DNA from: SCUB01 sp041918675
GTDB lineage: Bacteria; Pseudomonadota; Alphaproteobacteria; Rhizobiales; Xanthobacteraceae
Length of the DNA: 64,000 nucleotides
Assembly: GCA_041918675.1 (NCBI GenBank)
Contig: JAYRVF010000005.1
Coordinates: 1-64,000, forward strand
Direction: 5' to 3'
Positions 50,437 through 60,103 of this stretch are shown here, piece after piece; the first letter of the stretch is position 1; each line of letters opens with the position of its first letter. A program made the translations under genes and the position numbers. The notes below the pieces were generated by a model. The model was not told where the DNA came from, searched no databases, and worked only from the letters and a program-made list of their open reading frames with translations.

Positions 50437-51984
50437 TCAGCTACGGAATTCGCTCATCCGGGCGAGCACGTCCTTGATCGGGTTTCCGGTCCACGCATTC
50501 GTGACGTAGTCGCGATGGGTGATGCCGTCGCGCGTGGCGACGAACGCGACCGTTCCCGGGCGAAGCGAGCGGCTCATTCCCCGGCCGACCTCGATGCCCT
50601 TCTCGCTCAGAATATTGACGAGCTGGTCGTCGCGCCGGCGCGTGTAGCGCGTGTAGGCGCTGACGAAGACGCCAGACGGGTTCTTCTCGATCCACGAGGC
50701 GAACTTGTCGAGCTCGCCATAGAGCGCGTCGAGCAGCACGACGCCGCGCACGCGGCCGTCGAGTCCGCCGACGTGCAACGCCCACGCCGCCGGCACGTAG
50801 CCGCCGCTATAGGCCACGATCACCACCGGCATCGACGCGAAGGTCTTGGCCGCGGCCGGATCGCCGTAGAGGCGAGCAAGGTGCGCGGAGGATTCCAGAA
50901 GGAAACGCTTGAGCGCGCCCGGCTGCCAGAACTTGCCGGCGCTGGAGTCGGCCGCGTCGACCGCGAGTTGCGGAGCGAGCAGCACCGCGTTCGCGCCGGA
51001 TTCGGAGATCTGCTGCGGCACGCGCTGGCGGTCGCGCACGTCGCGCTCCAGCGTCGCGCCGTTGCCGTGGAAGAACAGGACGATCACGCCCGGCTTGCGC
51101 GCGTCGAACGTCTTGGGCACGTGAACGAGGACGCGGTTGTCGGCGTAGGTTTCGTCGTGCCAATAGACGCGCCCGCCGGCGCCGCGCCGTCCGCGACGGC
51201 CGTCGTCGGAGACATTGAGAAATGGCGCGTTGGTTCGCGGGTTCTTGCCGTAATAAGGAAAGGCGGAGTTCTCGAACGGGATCAGGCGCGTCTCGGATTC
51301 GCGCGCGAGCGGCAGGTCGATCCGCGGTTTTGTCTCGACCGGCGGCCGCATCGTCAGCGAGGCGACCTTGTAGGGCGGCGGCAGGGCCTCGGATTTGGCC
51401 TCGGTCTTTGTCTTGGCCCCGGACGCGACGTTTCTGGTCGCGGGCGCCGCGTCCACCGCCCGGCGGGAGGGATCGTCGCTCAGCGCCGAGAACCGCTCGT
51501 TGAAGGAAAGCACGGGTTCGATCGCGCCGACCGCGTCCTGGCCGGGAATTGCGACAAGACGATCGCCTTTCACGGGAGCCGTCCCCACGCGAAGGTCCGA
51601 ACGGCGAACTAGCGCGTCGCCCTTGGCGAGCGCCTCGGTGTCGGCGAAGAAGACGCCCTGCGCGACGATGCCGGCGGCGACAAAGCCGAGGCACGAGGCG
51701 ATGACCCATGGCAGGCCCTTGCCACCGTCGGCGCGCCGGGCACGCTTGGCCGCGCGCGGTTTCGGCGCGAAGGATTCCGCCGCGACCGGCGTCGGCGCGA
51801 ACCCGCGCGGCGCGTAGATGTGCGGGGCGTGAGATTGAGGCGCGTGGGACCTTGGCGCTTGGGACCGTGGCGCTTGGGACTGTGGCGCGTAAGATTGCGG
51901 CGCGTAAGTTCGCGGCGCCGGTCCCGCGGACCAACGATCGCGCGCCTGCACGGCGAACCGCATGTGCTCTTCGGCTTTCACCAT
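50437..51984 (-). CDS. Membrane-anchored alpha/beta-hydrolase-like protein with repeat-rich N-terminus
   Basis: 515 residues from ATG 51984 (ATG 51963 is possible; neither has a strong RBS). Residues ~20-60 are APxSx pentapeptide repeats; one TM helix (~95-115, WVIASCLGFVAAGIVAQGV) follows a basic stretch, so the catalytic part probably faces the periplasm. The C-terminal domain has PGVIVLFFHGNGATL (oxyanion-hole region) and VVIVAYSGGYVPAAWAL, a nucleophile-elbow-like Y-S-G-G; the late His is unclear. Function unknown; an esterase or polysaccharide-linked hydrolase is possible. Convergent with cynS. Confidence 0.7.
   Translation of the reverse strand: MVKAEEHMRFAVQARDRWSAGPAPRTYAPQSYAPQSQAPRSQAPRSHAPQSHAPHIYAPRGFAPTPVAAESFAPKPRAAKRARRADGGKGLPWVIASCLGFVAAGIVAQGVFFADTEALAKGDALVRRSDLRVGTAPVKGDRLVAIPGQDAVGAIEPVLSFNERFSALSDDPSRRAVDAAPATRNVASGAKTKTEAKSEALPPPYKVASLTMRPPVETKPRIDLPLARESETRLIPFENSAFPYYGKNPRTNAPFLNVSDDGRRGRRGAGGRVYWHDETYADNRVLVHVPKTFDARKPGVIVLFFHGNGATLERDVRDRQRVPQQISESGANAVLLAPQLAVDAADSSAGKFWQPGALKRFLLESSAHLARLYGDPAAAKTFASMPVVIVAYSGGYVPAAWALHVGGLDGRVRGVVLLDALYGELDKFASWIEKNPSGVFVSAYTRYTRRRDDQLVNILSEKGIEVGRGMSRSLRPGTVAFVATRDGITHRDYVTNAWTGNPIKDVLARMSEFRS
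51824..51913 (-). repeat. Six 15-bp repeats coding APxSx pentapeptides
   Basis: Units start every 15 bp from 51824 to 51899 (e.g. GGCGCTTGGGACCGT, GGCGCTTGGGACTGT, GGCGCGTAAGATTGC). On the minus strand they encode A-P-Q/R-S-Y/Q/H. Middle units are nearly identical, showing recent expansion. Confidence 0.85.
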
Positions 51985-52400
51985 TCCCCGAAACCGCCCA
52001 CTATCCCCAATGCCGAGCCATGGTCACGCACGCTTCCGCGCCAAATCTTCTCAGCACCGAGTCTCCGTCCGATCTTGCGCGAGTTACCGCGCGACACACT
52101 ACCCCCACGAATATGCAAGCATTTTATTAAGCATTGGATTCTGGCGGCAATATGTGTTTCGCGTCCCGGCGCGCCGCGCGACCAGTTTCGTTCGCTCTGG
52201 TAAATATTAGCAATTTCAACCCCTTAAGCATCGAAATGACGCGGCTGAAACACCCCTGAAGGTGGGCGTGGCCACGATTTGGAGCGGGCGCGGGGCGCGC
52301 GACTGATCCGCGCTGGACAAGAAATTCATTCCTTATTAACCCTGTCGACATGCGGCAAAGGCGCGGCCGCAGAGCCCGCGACGCCACGGCGCCGACCCAA
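51985..52400. other. 416-bp divergent region between hydrolase and permease genes
   Basis: No gene seen. An AT-rich portion at 52110-52235 contains two AAGCATT copies (52117 and 52130) and probably the divergent promoters. No recognisable operator. Confidence 0.5.
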
Positions 52401-53774
52401 ATGGTCAGCATGGAACCCGAACGCGCGGCGACCTCCACGCATTCCGTGCACGGCGGCTCCCGCGTCACGCTGGTGACCGCGACGGCGATCGTCGTCGCCG
52501 ACATGATCGGCATCGGCGTCTTCACCAGCCTCGGCTTCCAGGTGAAGGACATCCACGCGGGCTTCACGCTGATCCTGCTGTGGATCGTCGGCGGCGGCGT
52601 CGCGCTGTGCGGGGCGCTGTCCTATGCCGAGCTCGCGGCCATGTTCCCGCGATCGAGCGGCGAATACAATCTGCTCAATCGCTCCTATCATCCCGCCTTC
52701 GGTTTCATGGCCGGCTTTCTGTCGGCGACGGTCGGCTTCGCCGCGCCGGTCGCGCTCGCGGCCATGGCCTTCGGTGAATACGCCAAGCCGTTCATCCCGG
52801 GCGCCTCGCCCCTCGTTCTCGGGCTCGCTCTGGTGTGGTTCGTCTCGCTGATCGGCATCGGCGGCATCGGGCTGAGCAGCCGGTTTCAGGTAATCTCGAC
52901 CGCGATCAAGATCGCGCTCATCGTCGTTTTCATCATCGCCGGGTTCACGATGGTGCCGGCCCAGCCGATCTCCTTCGCGCCGTCGACCGAGGCCGCCCGC
53001 GCGGTCTTCACCGCCCCGTTCGCGATCGGTCTCGTCTTCGTGATGTATTCCTATTCCGGCTGGAACGCGGCGACCTATATCATCGGCGAGATGAAGGACC
53101 CGCCGCGCGACCTGCCGCGCGCGCTGCTCGGCGGAACCGCGATCGTTCTCCTGCTCTACGTTCTCCTCAACGCCGTTTTCCTCCGCGCGACGCCGATCGA
53201 CAAGCTGGCCGGGCAGCTCGACGTGGCGCAGGTCGCCGGCACCCACATCTTCGGGCCGACCGGCGGCCTGCTCGTCGGCGCGCTGATCTGCATCGGCCTC
53301 GTCTCCTCGGTCGCCGCGATGATGTGGATCGGCCCGCGCGTGACGATGACCATGGGCGAGGACGTTCCGGTGATGCGCGTGTTCGCGCGCACCACGGCCG
53401 GCGGCGCGCCGGTGGCCGCGATCCTGTTCCAGCTTGTCGTCGCCAGCCTGCTGCTGCTGACGCAGAGTTTCGAATCGGTGCTCGACTTCATCCAGTTCAG
53501 CCTGCTGACCTGCTCGTTCTTCACCGTTCTCGGCGTGATCAAATTGCGTATCCAGCGGCCCGACCTGCCCAGGCCCTATCGCGCGTGGGGATATCCGGTG
53601 ACGCCCGCGATATTCCTCGCGGTGACCGCCTTCATGATGTACTACCTCGCGACCGAGCGCCCCTGGCAGTCGCTCGCCGGCGCGGTGATCATGGCGTCCG
53701 GTGTCGGACTCTACTGGCTATCGCGCTGGCACGCCGCCGCAACTTCCGCCGCAACAATCCGGAGTCGTGACTAG
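52401..53774 (+). CDS. APC-superfamily amino-acid permease
   Basis: 457 residues from ATG 52401; ATGs at 52350 and 52410 are also in frame and none has a clear RBS. Twelve TM segments: VVADMIGIGVFTSLGFQV (TM1 unwound G-x-G), GALSYAELAAMFPRSSGEYN (TM2), YSYSGWNAATYIIGEMKDP (TM6) and LPRPYRAWGYPVTP before the last helices. This is the LAT/AdiC-like pattern. Substrate unknown. A secreted unknown protein begins directly at its stop codon. Confidence 0.85.
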   Translation: MVSMEPERAATSTHSVHGGSRVTLVTATAIVVADMIGIGVFTSLGFQVKDIHAGFTLILLWIVGGGVALCGALSYAELAAMFPRSSGEYNLLNRSYHPAFGFMAGFLSATVGFAAPVALAAMAFGEYAKPFIPGASPLVLGLALVWFVSLIGIGGIGLSSRFQVISTAIKIALIVVFIIAGFTMVPAQPISFAPSTEAARAVFTAPFAIGLVFVMYSYSGWNAATYIIGEMKDPPRDLPRALLGGTAIVLLLYVLLNAVFLRATPIDKLAGQLDVAQVAGTHIFGPTGGLLVGALICIGLVSSVAAMMWIGPRVTMTMGEDVPVMRVFARTTAGGAPVAAILFQLVVASLLLLTQSFESVLDFIQFSLLTCSFFTVLGVIKLRIQRPDLPRPYRAWGYPVTPAIFLAVTAFMMYYLATERPWQSLAGAVIMASGVGLYWLSRWHAAATSAATIRSRD

Positions 53775-54866
53775 ATGCTTCAGCACCTCAAACTCGCGAT
53801 AATCGCCGGCGTCATGGTTTGCTCGGCGAGCCTCGCCGCGCGCGCCGCCGACGCGTCGACGGCCAACGACACCGCGCGCTTTCTCGCCGGCATGCCGGTG
53901 TCGACGGACTCGCCGCTCGCCGCGCTGACGAACGATCCGGCCTGGCGCCAACACGCCAAGTTTTTCGACACCGCCTTCGGCAAGCTCGAGCAGCGTCAGA
54001 TTTCGAGGATCAGGACCTGGACCCAGGCCAACCTGCCGACGCCGCGGCCGACGATGTTCTACATGTTCAGCGGTCCGGATTTTCTTTACGCCGACGCCTT
54101 CTATCCGAAGGCCACGACCTATGTGCTGAGCGCGCTCGAACCGGTCGGCGCGGTGCCCGATCTGACCAAGCTGCCGCGCGGAACCGTCGCCGCGGCGCTG
54201 CGCAATGTCGAGTACTCGCTCGGCTCGATCCTGTCGTTCAGCTTCTTCATCACCAAGCACATGAAGTCCGACTTGCGCGCCGGCCAGATCAATGGCGCCA
54301 TGCCGCTGCTCTACGTGTTCCTGGCCCGCTCCGGCAAGACGATCCGCGAGGTCACGCCGGTCAAGCTCGACGAGCAAGGCGTCGAACACGTCGCGAGCGA
54401 TGCCGCGCTCGGACGCAACGCCGCTCAGGGCGTCAAGATCGCCTTCACCGACGACAGCGGCGCGGCCAAGACTCTCTATTACTTCAGCACCAATCTCGCC
54501 GACGACGGCTTCTCCCTCACCGGCTTTCCGAAATTCTGCGAGAAGCTCGCTCCCGGCGACAGCCTGATCAAGAGCGCGTCCTATCTTCTGCATTCGGGCG
54601 GCTTTAGCAAGGTTCGCGATTTCATCGCCGCCAACAGCGCCGTCGTCGTGCAGGATGATTCAGGAATTCCGCTGCGTCATTTCGGCAAGGACAAGTGGCA
54701 ATTCTCGCCGTTCGGCCGTTACCACGCGCCGCTCGGCATCTTCCCCGGCACCTATCAGAAGGACTACGCCGAGCTCTTCAAGGCGAGCCGGCCGATGGAT
54801 TTCGGCATCGGCTATCGCTGGCGGCCGAACGAATCCAACCTGCTGCTCGCGATCAAGAAGCCATAG
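53775..54866 (+). CDS. Secreted protein of unknown function
   Basis: 363 residues starting at the base after the permease stop. Signal peptide ~1-24 (IIAGVMVCSASLAARA). The mature protein has PTPRPTMFYMFSGPDFLYAD, KATTYVLSALEPVGAVPDL, LLYVFLARSGKTIREV and RYHAPLGIFPGTYQKDY. I do not recognise an enzymatic motif, though the same protein type occurs widely in proteobacteria as a hypothetical. Coupling to the permease suggests a shared role in uptake or envelope function. Confidence 0.75.
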   Translation: MLQHLKLAIIAGVMVCSASLAARAADASTANDTARFLAGMPVSTDSPLAALTNDPAWRQHAKFFDTAFGKLEQRQISRIRTWTQANLPTPRPTMFYMFSGPDFLYADAFYPKATTYVLSALEPVGAVPDLTKLPRGTVAAALRNVEYSLGSILSFSFFITKHMKSDLRAGQINGAMPLLYVFLARSGKTIREVTPVKLDEQGVEHVASDAALGRNAAQGVKIAFTDDSGAAKTLYYFSTNLADDGFSLTGFPKFCEKLAPGDSLIKSASYLLHSGGFSKVRDFIAANSAVVVQDDSGIPLRHFGKDKWQFSPFGRYHAPLGIFPGTYQKDYAELFKASRPMDFGIGYRWRPNESNLLLAIKKP

Positions 54867-54934
54867 GCGCCCCGGCAAGGTCGCCCGCCGGCCTGATGCG
54901 TCGATCGGGATGCGTGCGCGGTCACGCGGCGTGG

Positions 54935-56038
54935 TCAACCGCGCTTCGGGAACACCTGCGGGCGCATCTTCGGATGGCACGCCATCATCTTCGGCGCGTA
55001 GGGCGTCTCGGCGCCGAGCTCCTCGGCAGCGTGCCAGGCCCAGCGCGGATCGTACATGACGCCGCGTCCGAGCGCGACGAAGTCGGCCTTGCCGGACGCG
55101 ATGATGTCCTCGGCAAGGCGCGCCTCGGTGATCAGCCCGACCGACATCGTCTTGATGCCGGTTTCCTTGCGCACCGTCTCGCCGAACGGCACCTGATAGG
55201 CCGGCGCGAGCGGAATCCGCTGCCGCGGATCGAGGCCGCCGCTCGACACGTCCATGTAATCGCAGCCGAGCGCCTTGAGCGCGCTGGCGAGCTTGACCGT
55301 CTCCTCCGGCGTCCAGCCGCCATCGACCCAGTCGGTCGCGGAAACGCGGATGCCGATCGGCTTGTCGTCGGTAACGGCGGCGCGCACCGCCTTGAACACT
55401 TCCAGCGTCAGGCGAATCCGGTTCTCGAAGCTTCCGCCGAACTCATCGTCGCGCTGGTTCGACAGCGGCGACATGAATTGATGCAGCAGATAGCCGTGGC
55501 CGCCATGCAGTTCGATCACGTCGAAGCCGATGCGATCGATCCGGCGCGCGGCGGCGACGAATTCTTCGATCAGGCGCGCGATGTCGCCCGTGGTCATCGC
55601 GCGCGGCGCCGGCCAGCCCTGGTCGTAGGGCAAGGCCGACGGCGCCTCGGTTACCCAGGCGTTTTCCTCTGGCGTCAGCGCCTTGCCGCCGGCGGCCGGC
55701 GGCGTCGCCGATCCCTTGCGGCCGGCATGACCGAGCTGGACCCCGAGCTTGGCCACGCCGAAGGTTCGGCAGAAGTCATGCACGCGCTTGAGCGCGGCCT
55801 CGTTCCCGTCCGACCACATGCCCGCGCATTTGTGGGTGATGCGGCCGGCCGGATTGACGTTGGTCATTTCCGTCATCAGGAGGCCGGCGGACCCGAGCGA
55901 GAAGCTACCCAGATGCATGAGCTGCCAGTCGGTCGCCGATCCGTCGACCGACGCGTATTGGCACATCGGCGAGACCACGATCCGGTTGGGCAGGGTCAGT
56001 CCGCGCATCGTGATCGGTGAAAAGAGAGCGCTGCTCAT
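54935..56038 (-). CDS. NADH:flavin oxidoreductase / Old Yellow Enzyme (YqjM class)
   Basis: 367 residues from ATG 56038. FMN-binding TIM barrel: LPNRIVVSPMCQYAS (the Cys of the thermophilic-like OYE class), LQLGHAGRKGS, and HGGHGYLLHQFMSPLSNQR with the substrate His pair. It reduces activated C=C bonds with NADPH. The C-terminal Arg finger region (QVFPKR) suits dimer formation. Physiological substrate unknown. Confidence 0.9.
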   Translation of the reverse strand: MSSALFSPITMRGLTLPNRIVVSPMCQYASVDGSATDWQLMHLGSFSLGSAGLLMTEMTNVNPAGRITHKCAGMWSDGNEAALKRVHDFCRTFGVAKLGVQLGHAGRKGSATPPAAGGKALTPEENAWVTEAPSALPYDQGWPAPRAMTTGDIARLIEEFVAAARRIDRIGFDVIELHGGHGYLLHQFMSPLSNQRDDEFGGSFENRIRLTLEVFKAVRAAVTDDKPIGIRVSATDWVDGGWTPEETVKLASALKALGCDYMDVSSGGLDPRQRIPLAPAYQVPFGETVRKETGIKTMSVGLITEARLAEDIIASGKADFVALGRGVMYDPRWAWHAAEELGAETPYAPKMMACHPKMRPQVFPKRG

Positions 56039-56206
56039 CGGGAAGCTTTCCTGTCTCGTTGGATTGACGCGGCGCCCTGACATGGCGTGCGCGGTTTCAA
56101 TTGGCGGGGTTCGGTCGGCGGATCACGGACGATGCCGCCGACCTCGGGTTTTTCAAGAATAGTGCAATCGCGCGCCGACCGCCACAGCGGCGGATCGCGA
56201 GGCCGA

Positions 56207-56581
56207 TCAGCCATGCATCGCCACCACGACGCAGCAGATGGCCCAGAATACCGCGTATTCGCTTCCGCCGATGTTCCACAGCCATTTGCCGCCGCTGACG
56301 CGGTGGATCGCCACCGCCGCGACCGCGAGATGGATCGCGGCGAGCGCGGCGACATAGGTCGTGTAGATCCCGAAAATCAGGCCGGCCGCCAACGCGATCT
56401 CGATGACGCCGGCGACGTACATCCAAGTCGCCGGCGGCTTGAACTTCGCCGCGACGAAAAAGTTGAGCGCCGCCGGTTCCACGAACTTGCCGACAATATG
56501 CGGGATGAAGAACGCGCCGCAGATGATCCGCAGGATGTTGAAGCCGTCGTAAAGGTTGAAGCTCTGATAGAGCGCGGACAT
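56207..56581 (-). CDS. DoxX-like small membrane protein
   Basis: 124 residues from ATG 56581 with GGGGGAGG upstream. Four TM helices: FNILRIICGAFFIPHIVGKF, PPATWMYVAGVIEIALAAGL, and AIHLAVAAVAIHRVSGGKWLW. This is the DoxX/YphA pattern. Often linked to thiol or redox homeostasis; no direct function here. Flanked on the same strand by two OYE genes. Confidence 0.75.
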   Translation of the reverse strand: MSALYQSFNLYDGFNILRIICGAFFIPHIVGKFVEPAALNFFVAAKFKPPATWMYVAGVIEIALAAGLIFGIYTTYVAALAAIHLAVAAVAIHRVSGGKWLWNIGGSEYAVFWAICCVVVAMHG

Positions 56582-56677
56582 TCCTGCCTCCCCCAATGCT
56601 GGCGCCTCGATTCCGTTGGCCGAAGCGCCGTTTTCCGTTTCGCCGTCGCCAACTCCGCCCGTCGCAGCTTCGCGCGA

Positions 56678-58135
56678 TCAGACCGTGTCGGGCTGGCGGA
56701 CCGGCGTCGCCAATCCGGCGAGCGGCAGGTCGAGCCGAACGGATTCGGAAGGCGGGCTTGCCGCGCCGGAGGCGTCGCACGCCCGCAGAAAATAGCGATA
56801 GCTTACACCCGCCACCACCGTCGAATCGACACAGCGCGTGACCTTGACCGCGTCGATGATCTTGACATTGTTGCCGTCGTCGACGCGATGGATGTCGTAA
56901 TAGGCTGGCGCGCCTTCGGCCTTCGACCAGGTCAGCGTCGCCCCGCCATTATGGGGCACGACGGCGAGACCCGCGTGGCCGTCTTTCCACGACGGCGCCG
57001 GCGCGTCGGGCGCGTAGGACGGCGCCTGGCTCGCCCCGCGCGGCCACAGGATGCAGATGACCGGCTTGTGCGCGCCATCGAGCTGCTTGCAGACGTTGCA
57101 GTAGTCACATTTGACGATGCGATCGGCCTGGTTCAGTCGAACCTTCTTGACCCAGTCCGGATCGGCGAGCAGCCCGCGCGCGATCGCGATCATGTCGAGC
57201 TTGCCGTCGGCGAGCACGGATTCGGCGAGCTCGGGCTCGGATATCTTTCCCGCGGCAATGACGGGGACGTGGTAGCCCTTGGCATTGATGAATTGCTTGA
57301 TCTCGGCGGCGAGCCCGACATGCAGCGCGTTCGGATAATTCGCGCCCGGCATGCAGCGCTCGCCGGAATAACCGGAATAGCCGTGCAGCACATGGCCCGG
57401 CGAATGCACCGCGTCCTCGAACTTGCCGCCGACGGAGAGCGAGAGATAATCCGCGCCGAGCTGCGCCATGCGCAGCCCGATCAGCTTCGCCTCGTTCACG
57501 GTATAGCCGCCGCGGATGAACTCCTCCGACAGGAAACGGATGCCGACCGGAAAGTCGTCGCCGACATGCGCGCGCACGCTCGCCATCACCCGCCCGATCA
57601 TGCGCAGGCGATTTTCCAGCGTCTCGCCGCCGTACTCGTCCTTGCGCGGATTGACGCGGGACACGAACGACGCAAGCGTATAGGCATGCGCGTTGTGCAG
57701 CTCGATGCCGTCGAAGCCGGCCTCGCGCGCGCGCGCCGCCGCCTCGCCGAATTGCTTGATAATGGTCTCGACGTCATCGTGCGACAGCATGTCGACGGTC
57801 TGACGCCAGCCGGATTTCGAGATCTTGAGGAAGTGGATGATCTGCGGCACGACCTTCGAATCCGAGGTGTCGTGGATTTTCGCCACCATCGCGGCGAGGC
57901 CCGGAATGAACTCATCGCCGCTGATGCGCAGCAGCGGTCCGGCCTTGCCGCCGTGGATCGCCATCGCCTCGACCACGATCAGGCCGACCTCGCCCTCGGC
58001 GTAGCGCACGTAGCGATCGAAGATATCCTTGCTCACCAGGCCGTCCTCGCCGGACAGCCGCGTGACCATCGCCGGCACCATGATCCGGTTCGGCACCTTC
58101 ATGCCGTTGATGCTGATCGGGTCGAGTAGTCTCAT
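56678..58135 (-). CDS. Old Yellow Enzyme-type Fe-S flavoprotein with fibronectin-III-like C-terminus
   Basis: 485 residues. Residues 1-345 are an FMN TIM barrel of the 2,4-dienoyl-CoA reductase type (VPNRIMVPAMVTRLSG, ELHNAHAYTLASFVSRVNPR). Cysteines KCDYCNVC and a fourth 13 residues on make a [4Fe-4S] site. In that class an FAD/NADPH domain should follow; instead the last ~95 residues look like one beta-sandwich (GLAVVPHNGGATLTWSKAEG, GVSYRYFLRACDASG), fibronectin-III in style. So it must take electrons from a separate donor. Start overlaps the marR stop by 4 nt. Confidence 0.8.
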   Translation of the reverse strand: MRLLDPISINGMKVPNRIMVPAMVTRLSGEDGLVSKDIFDRYVRYAEGEVGLIVVEAMAIHGGKAGPLLRISGDEFIPGLAAMVAKIHDTSDSKVVPQIIHFLKISKSGWRQTVDMLSHDDVETIIKQFGEAAARAREAGFDGIELHNAHAYTLASFVSRVNPRKDEYGGETLENRLRMIGRVMASVRAHVGDDFPVGIRFLSEEFIRGGYTVNEAKLIGLRMAQLGADYLSLSVGGKFEDAVHSPGHVLHGYSGYSGERCMPGANYPNALHVGLAAEIKQFINAKGYHVPVIAAGKISEPELAESVLADGKLDMIAIARGLLADPDWVKKVRLNQADRIVKCDYCNVCKQLDGAHKPVICILWPRGASQAPSYAPDAPAPSWKDGHAGLAVVPHNGGATLTWSKAEGAPAYYDIHRVDDGNNVKIIDAVKVTRCVDSTVVAGVSYRYFLRACDASGAASPPSESVRLDLPLAGLATPVRQPDTV

Positions 58136-58644
58136 CGCGCCCCCCTCAATTCACCTCTTGCCGCCGTCGCCTGGCGCGGCGCCGGTCGCAAAGCCTTCTT
58201 CAACCGACCGAACATCGCGTAGAGTTGCTCGATCTCGTCGGGCTTGAGCTCGGCCATCAGCATGGCGAGCCATTTGGCGTGCGACGCGGTCATGGCGTCG
58301 ATCAGCCGTTTGCCTTTCGCGGTCAGATGCACGTATTGAATGCGCTGGTCGCGATCGCAGCGTTTGCGCGTGACGAGACCGTCGGCCTCCAGCCGTCCGA
58401 TCAGATCGGTGATGTTGCCCTTGGTGACCATCAGCCGCGCGGAGAGTTCGCCCATGGTCGGGCCGCGCGGCGGCCGATCGATCTGGGCGAGCACGTCGAA
58501 GCGGGCGAGCGTCGTTTCGTATTCCTCGCGCAATCGCTCGCGCAGATGCGCCTGCACGATGTTGCCGCAGGCGAGCATCCGCATCCAGACGCCGACGGCG
58601 CCGGCGCCGGGTTCGCTCTCGCCAGTGTCGCGATCCGATGACAT
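58132..58644 (-). CDS. MarR-family transcriptional regulator
   Basis: 170 residues from ATG 58644. Winged helix: RPPRGPTMGELSARLMVTKG, NITDLIGRLEADGLVTRK, wing CDRDQRIQYVHLTAKGKRLI. First gene of the OYE run and overlapping it (ATGA), so probably autoregulating that operon. A quasi-palindrome upstream at 58728 is a candidate site. Confidence 0.88.
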   Translation of the reverse strand: MSSDRDTGESEPGAGAVGVWMRMLACGNIVQAHLRERLREEYETTLARFDVLAQIDRPPRGPTMGELSARLMVTKGNITDLIGRLEADGLVTRKRCDRDQRIQYVHLTAKGKRLIDAMTASHAKWLAMLMAELKPDEIEQLYAMFGRLKKALRPAPRQATAARGELRGAR

Positions 58645-58951
58645 CGGCAACAATCGTTCCCCCGAATGACGCCCGCATTCGCCAAGCCCCGCCGCGCGGC
58701 CGCGGCGCGCTGGCGATGCCCGAATTAGTTCATGCTTAAACTTTATGGCTTGCCCGAGTCAAGCCGGCCGCGAGCCGGCAAGGACGCCCTCGCCGGAAAA
58801 TCGAAATCTGATTGCGGGCCAAGAGCTTGTGCGATCTGGGCGACTGCGCTAAACCCGCCGCGACCGCCCGCCCGGCCGATACGGCGGGCAATCTCCCTTC
58901 CGTCGGCTCCGACGAGCAGGCTCCGGGCGCGCCGCCGAGACGTTATCGCTG
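58645..58951. other. 307-bp divergent region between marR-like and M14 genes
   Basis: No gene visible. Contains the AT-rich patch with the operator candidate at 58728-58743; the rest is GC-rich without clear signals. Confidence 0.5.
58728..58743. promoter_or_regulatory. MarR-type quasi-palindrome
   Basis: AGTTCATGCTTAAACT pairs at six of eight positions and sits in the only AT-rich patch of the region, 84 nt upstream of the marR start. Size and base composition suit a MarR dimer site. Confidence 0.45.
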
Positions 58952-60022
58952 ATGAACTCGCACATCCCTCCGAGCAAGGACGTCGCCGCGCCGCCGCGGC
59001 TGACCCGTTTCGACGCCTTTCCCGAAGCGCTGCTTGAGGCTCCGACCGGCGCGCTGTGGCAACATCTGCCGGGCCCCTCGCTTTTCTTCATTCCCGGACG
59101 AAGCGAGCCGCCGCTTTTCGTCAGCGTGCTGTTGCACGGCAATGAGGACACCGGATGGCGCGCCATCCAGACCGTGCTCAAGCGTCACCACAAGTCCGCG
59201 TTGCCGCGCGCGATGCTTCTATTCGTCGGCAACATCGAGGCCGCGCGCGCCAATGTCCGCACGCTTCCCGATCAAGAGGACTACAACCGCGTCTGGCCCG
59301 GCACGGCGCGGCCCGACACGCCGACGGCCGCGCTGATGCGCGAAGTGGTCGACATCGCGCGGCGAAGCGCGCCGTTCGCCAGCATCGACATCCACAACAA
59401 CACCGGCCAGAACCCGCATTACGCTTGCGTCAGCGCCTTGGGCGAGCCGCATTTTCATCTGGCGCGGTTGTTTTCCCGAACCGTCGTCTATTTCACCAAA
59501 CCGGTCGGCGTGCAGTCGGCGGCGCTCGCGCCCATCTGCCCTGCGGTGACGGTCGAATGCGGTCGTCCCGGCGCCGACGCCGACGTCGCCCACGCGGTCG
59601 AGTTTATCGAGTCGGCGCTGGCGCTGCGCCGCTTTCCGGATCATCCGGTCGCGCATGGCGACCTCGATTTGCTGCAGACCTTCGCCATCATCAAGGTTCC
59701 GTCCGAGGCGAGCATGTCGTTCGATGGCACGGCGGCCGATTTTCGCTTCCGCCCCGACATCGACCGGCTCAATTTTTCGCAGCTCGAACGTGGCGCGGTT
59801 TTTGGATCGCTCGGCGGCAACGGCGAAAGCCGCCTCGATGTCATCCCCGGCCGCGACTTCTCGACGGTGGAACGCTATTTTGAATATTCCGGCGGCGAGA
59901 TCCTGTTGTCGCAAACGGCGATTCCGGCCATGCTGACGCGCGATCCCCAGGCCGTCCGCCTCGATTGTCTCGGCTATCTGATGCACCGGATCGGGCGGGA
60001 CGGGCGAAGGATCGAGGAGTGA
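58952..60022 (+). CDS. M14 succinylglutamate-desuccinylase/aspartoacylase-like zinc hydrolase
   Basis: 356 residues. Zinc site: LLHGNEDTGWRA (His62, Glu65) and ASIDIHNNTG (His148); catalytic Glu202 in TVECGRPG. Family members hydrolyse N-acyl amino acids or amide bonds near carboxylates. It precedes a PGM1-type ATP-grasp ligase in the same direction (gap 81 nt). ATP-grasp ligases are often paired with M14 hydrolases that trim or reverse the same amide linkage, so the product is probably a peptide-like metabolite or tail. Confidence 0.83.
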   Translation: MNSHIPPSKDVAAPPRLTRFDAFPEALLEAPTGALWQHLPGPSLFFIPGRSEPPLFVSVLLHGNEDTGWRAIQTVLKRHHKSALPRAMLLFVGNIEAARANVRTLPDQEDYNRVWPGTARPDTPTAALMREVVDIARRSAPFASIDIHNNTGQNPHYACVSALGEPHFHLARLFSRTVVYFTKPVGVQSAALAPICPAVTVECGRPGADADVAHAVEFIESALALRRFPDHPVAHGDLDLLQTFAIIKVPSEASMSFDGTAADFRFRPDIDRLNFSQLERGAVFGSLGGNGESRLDVIPGRDFSTVERYFEYSGGEILLSQTAIPAMLTRDPQAVRLDCLGYLMHRIGRDGRRIEE

Positions 60023-60103
60023 AACGCGTCGCCAGGCGATGGTCGGTCCGTTCGTTCCCGGCGACACCACGCCAAGCCGTCGGCCCAGGGGGAAGTGTAT
60101 CGC

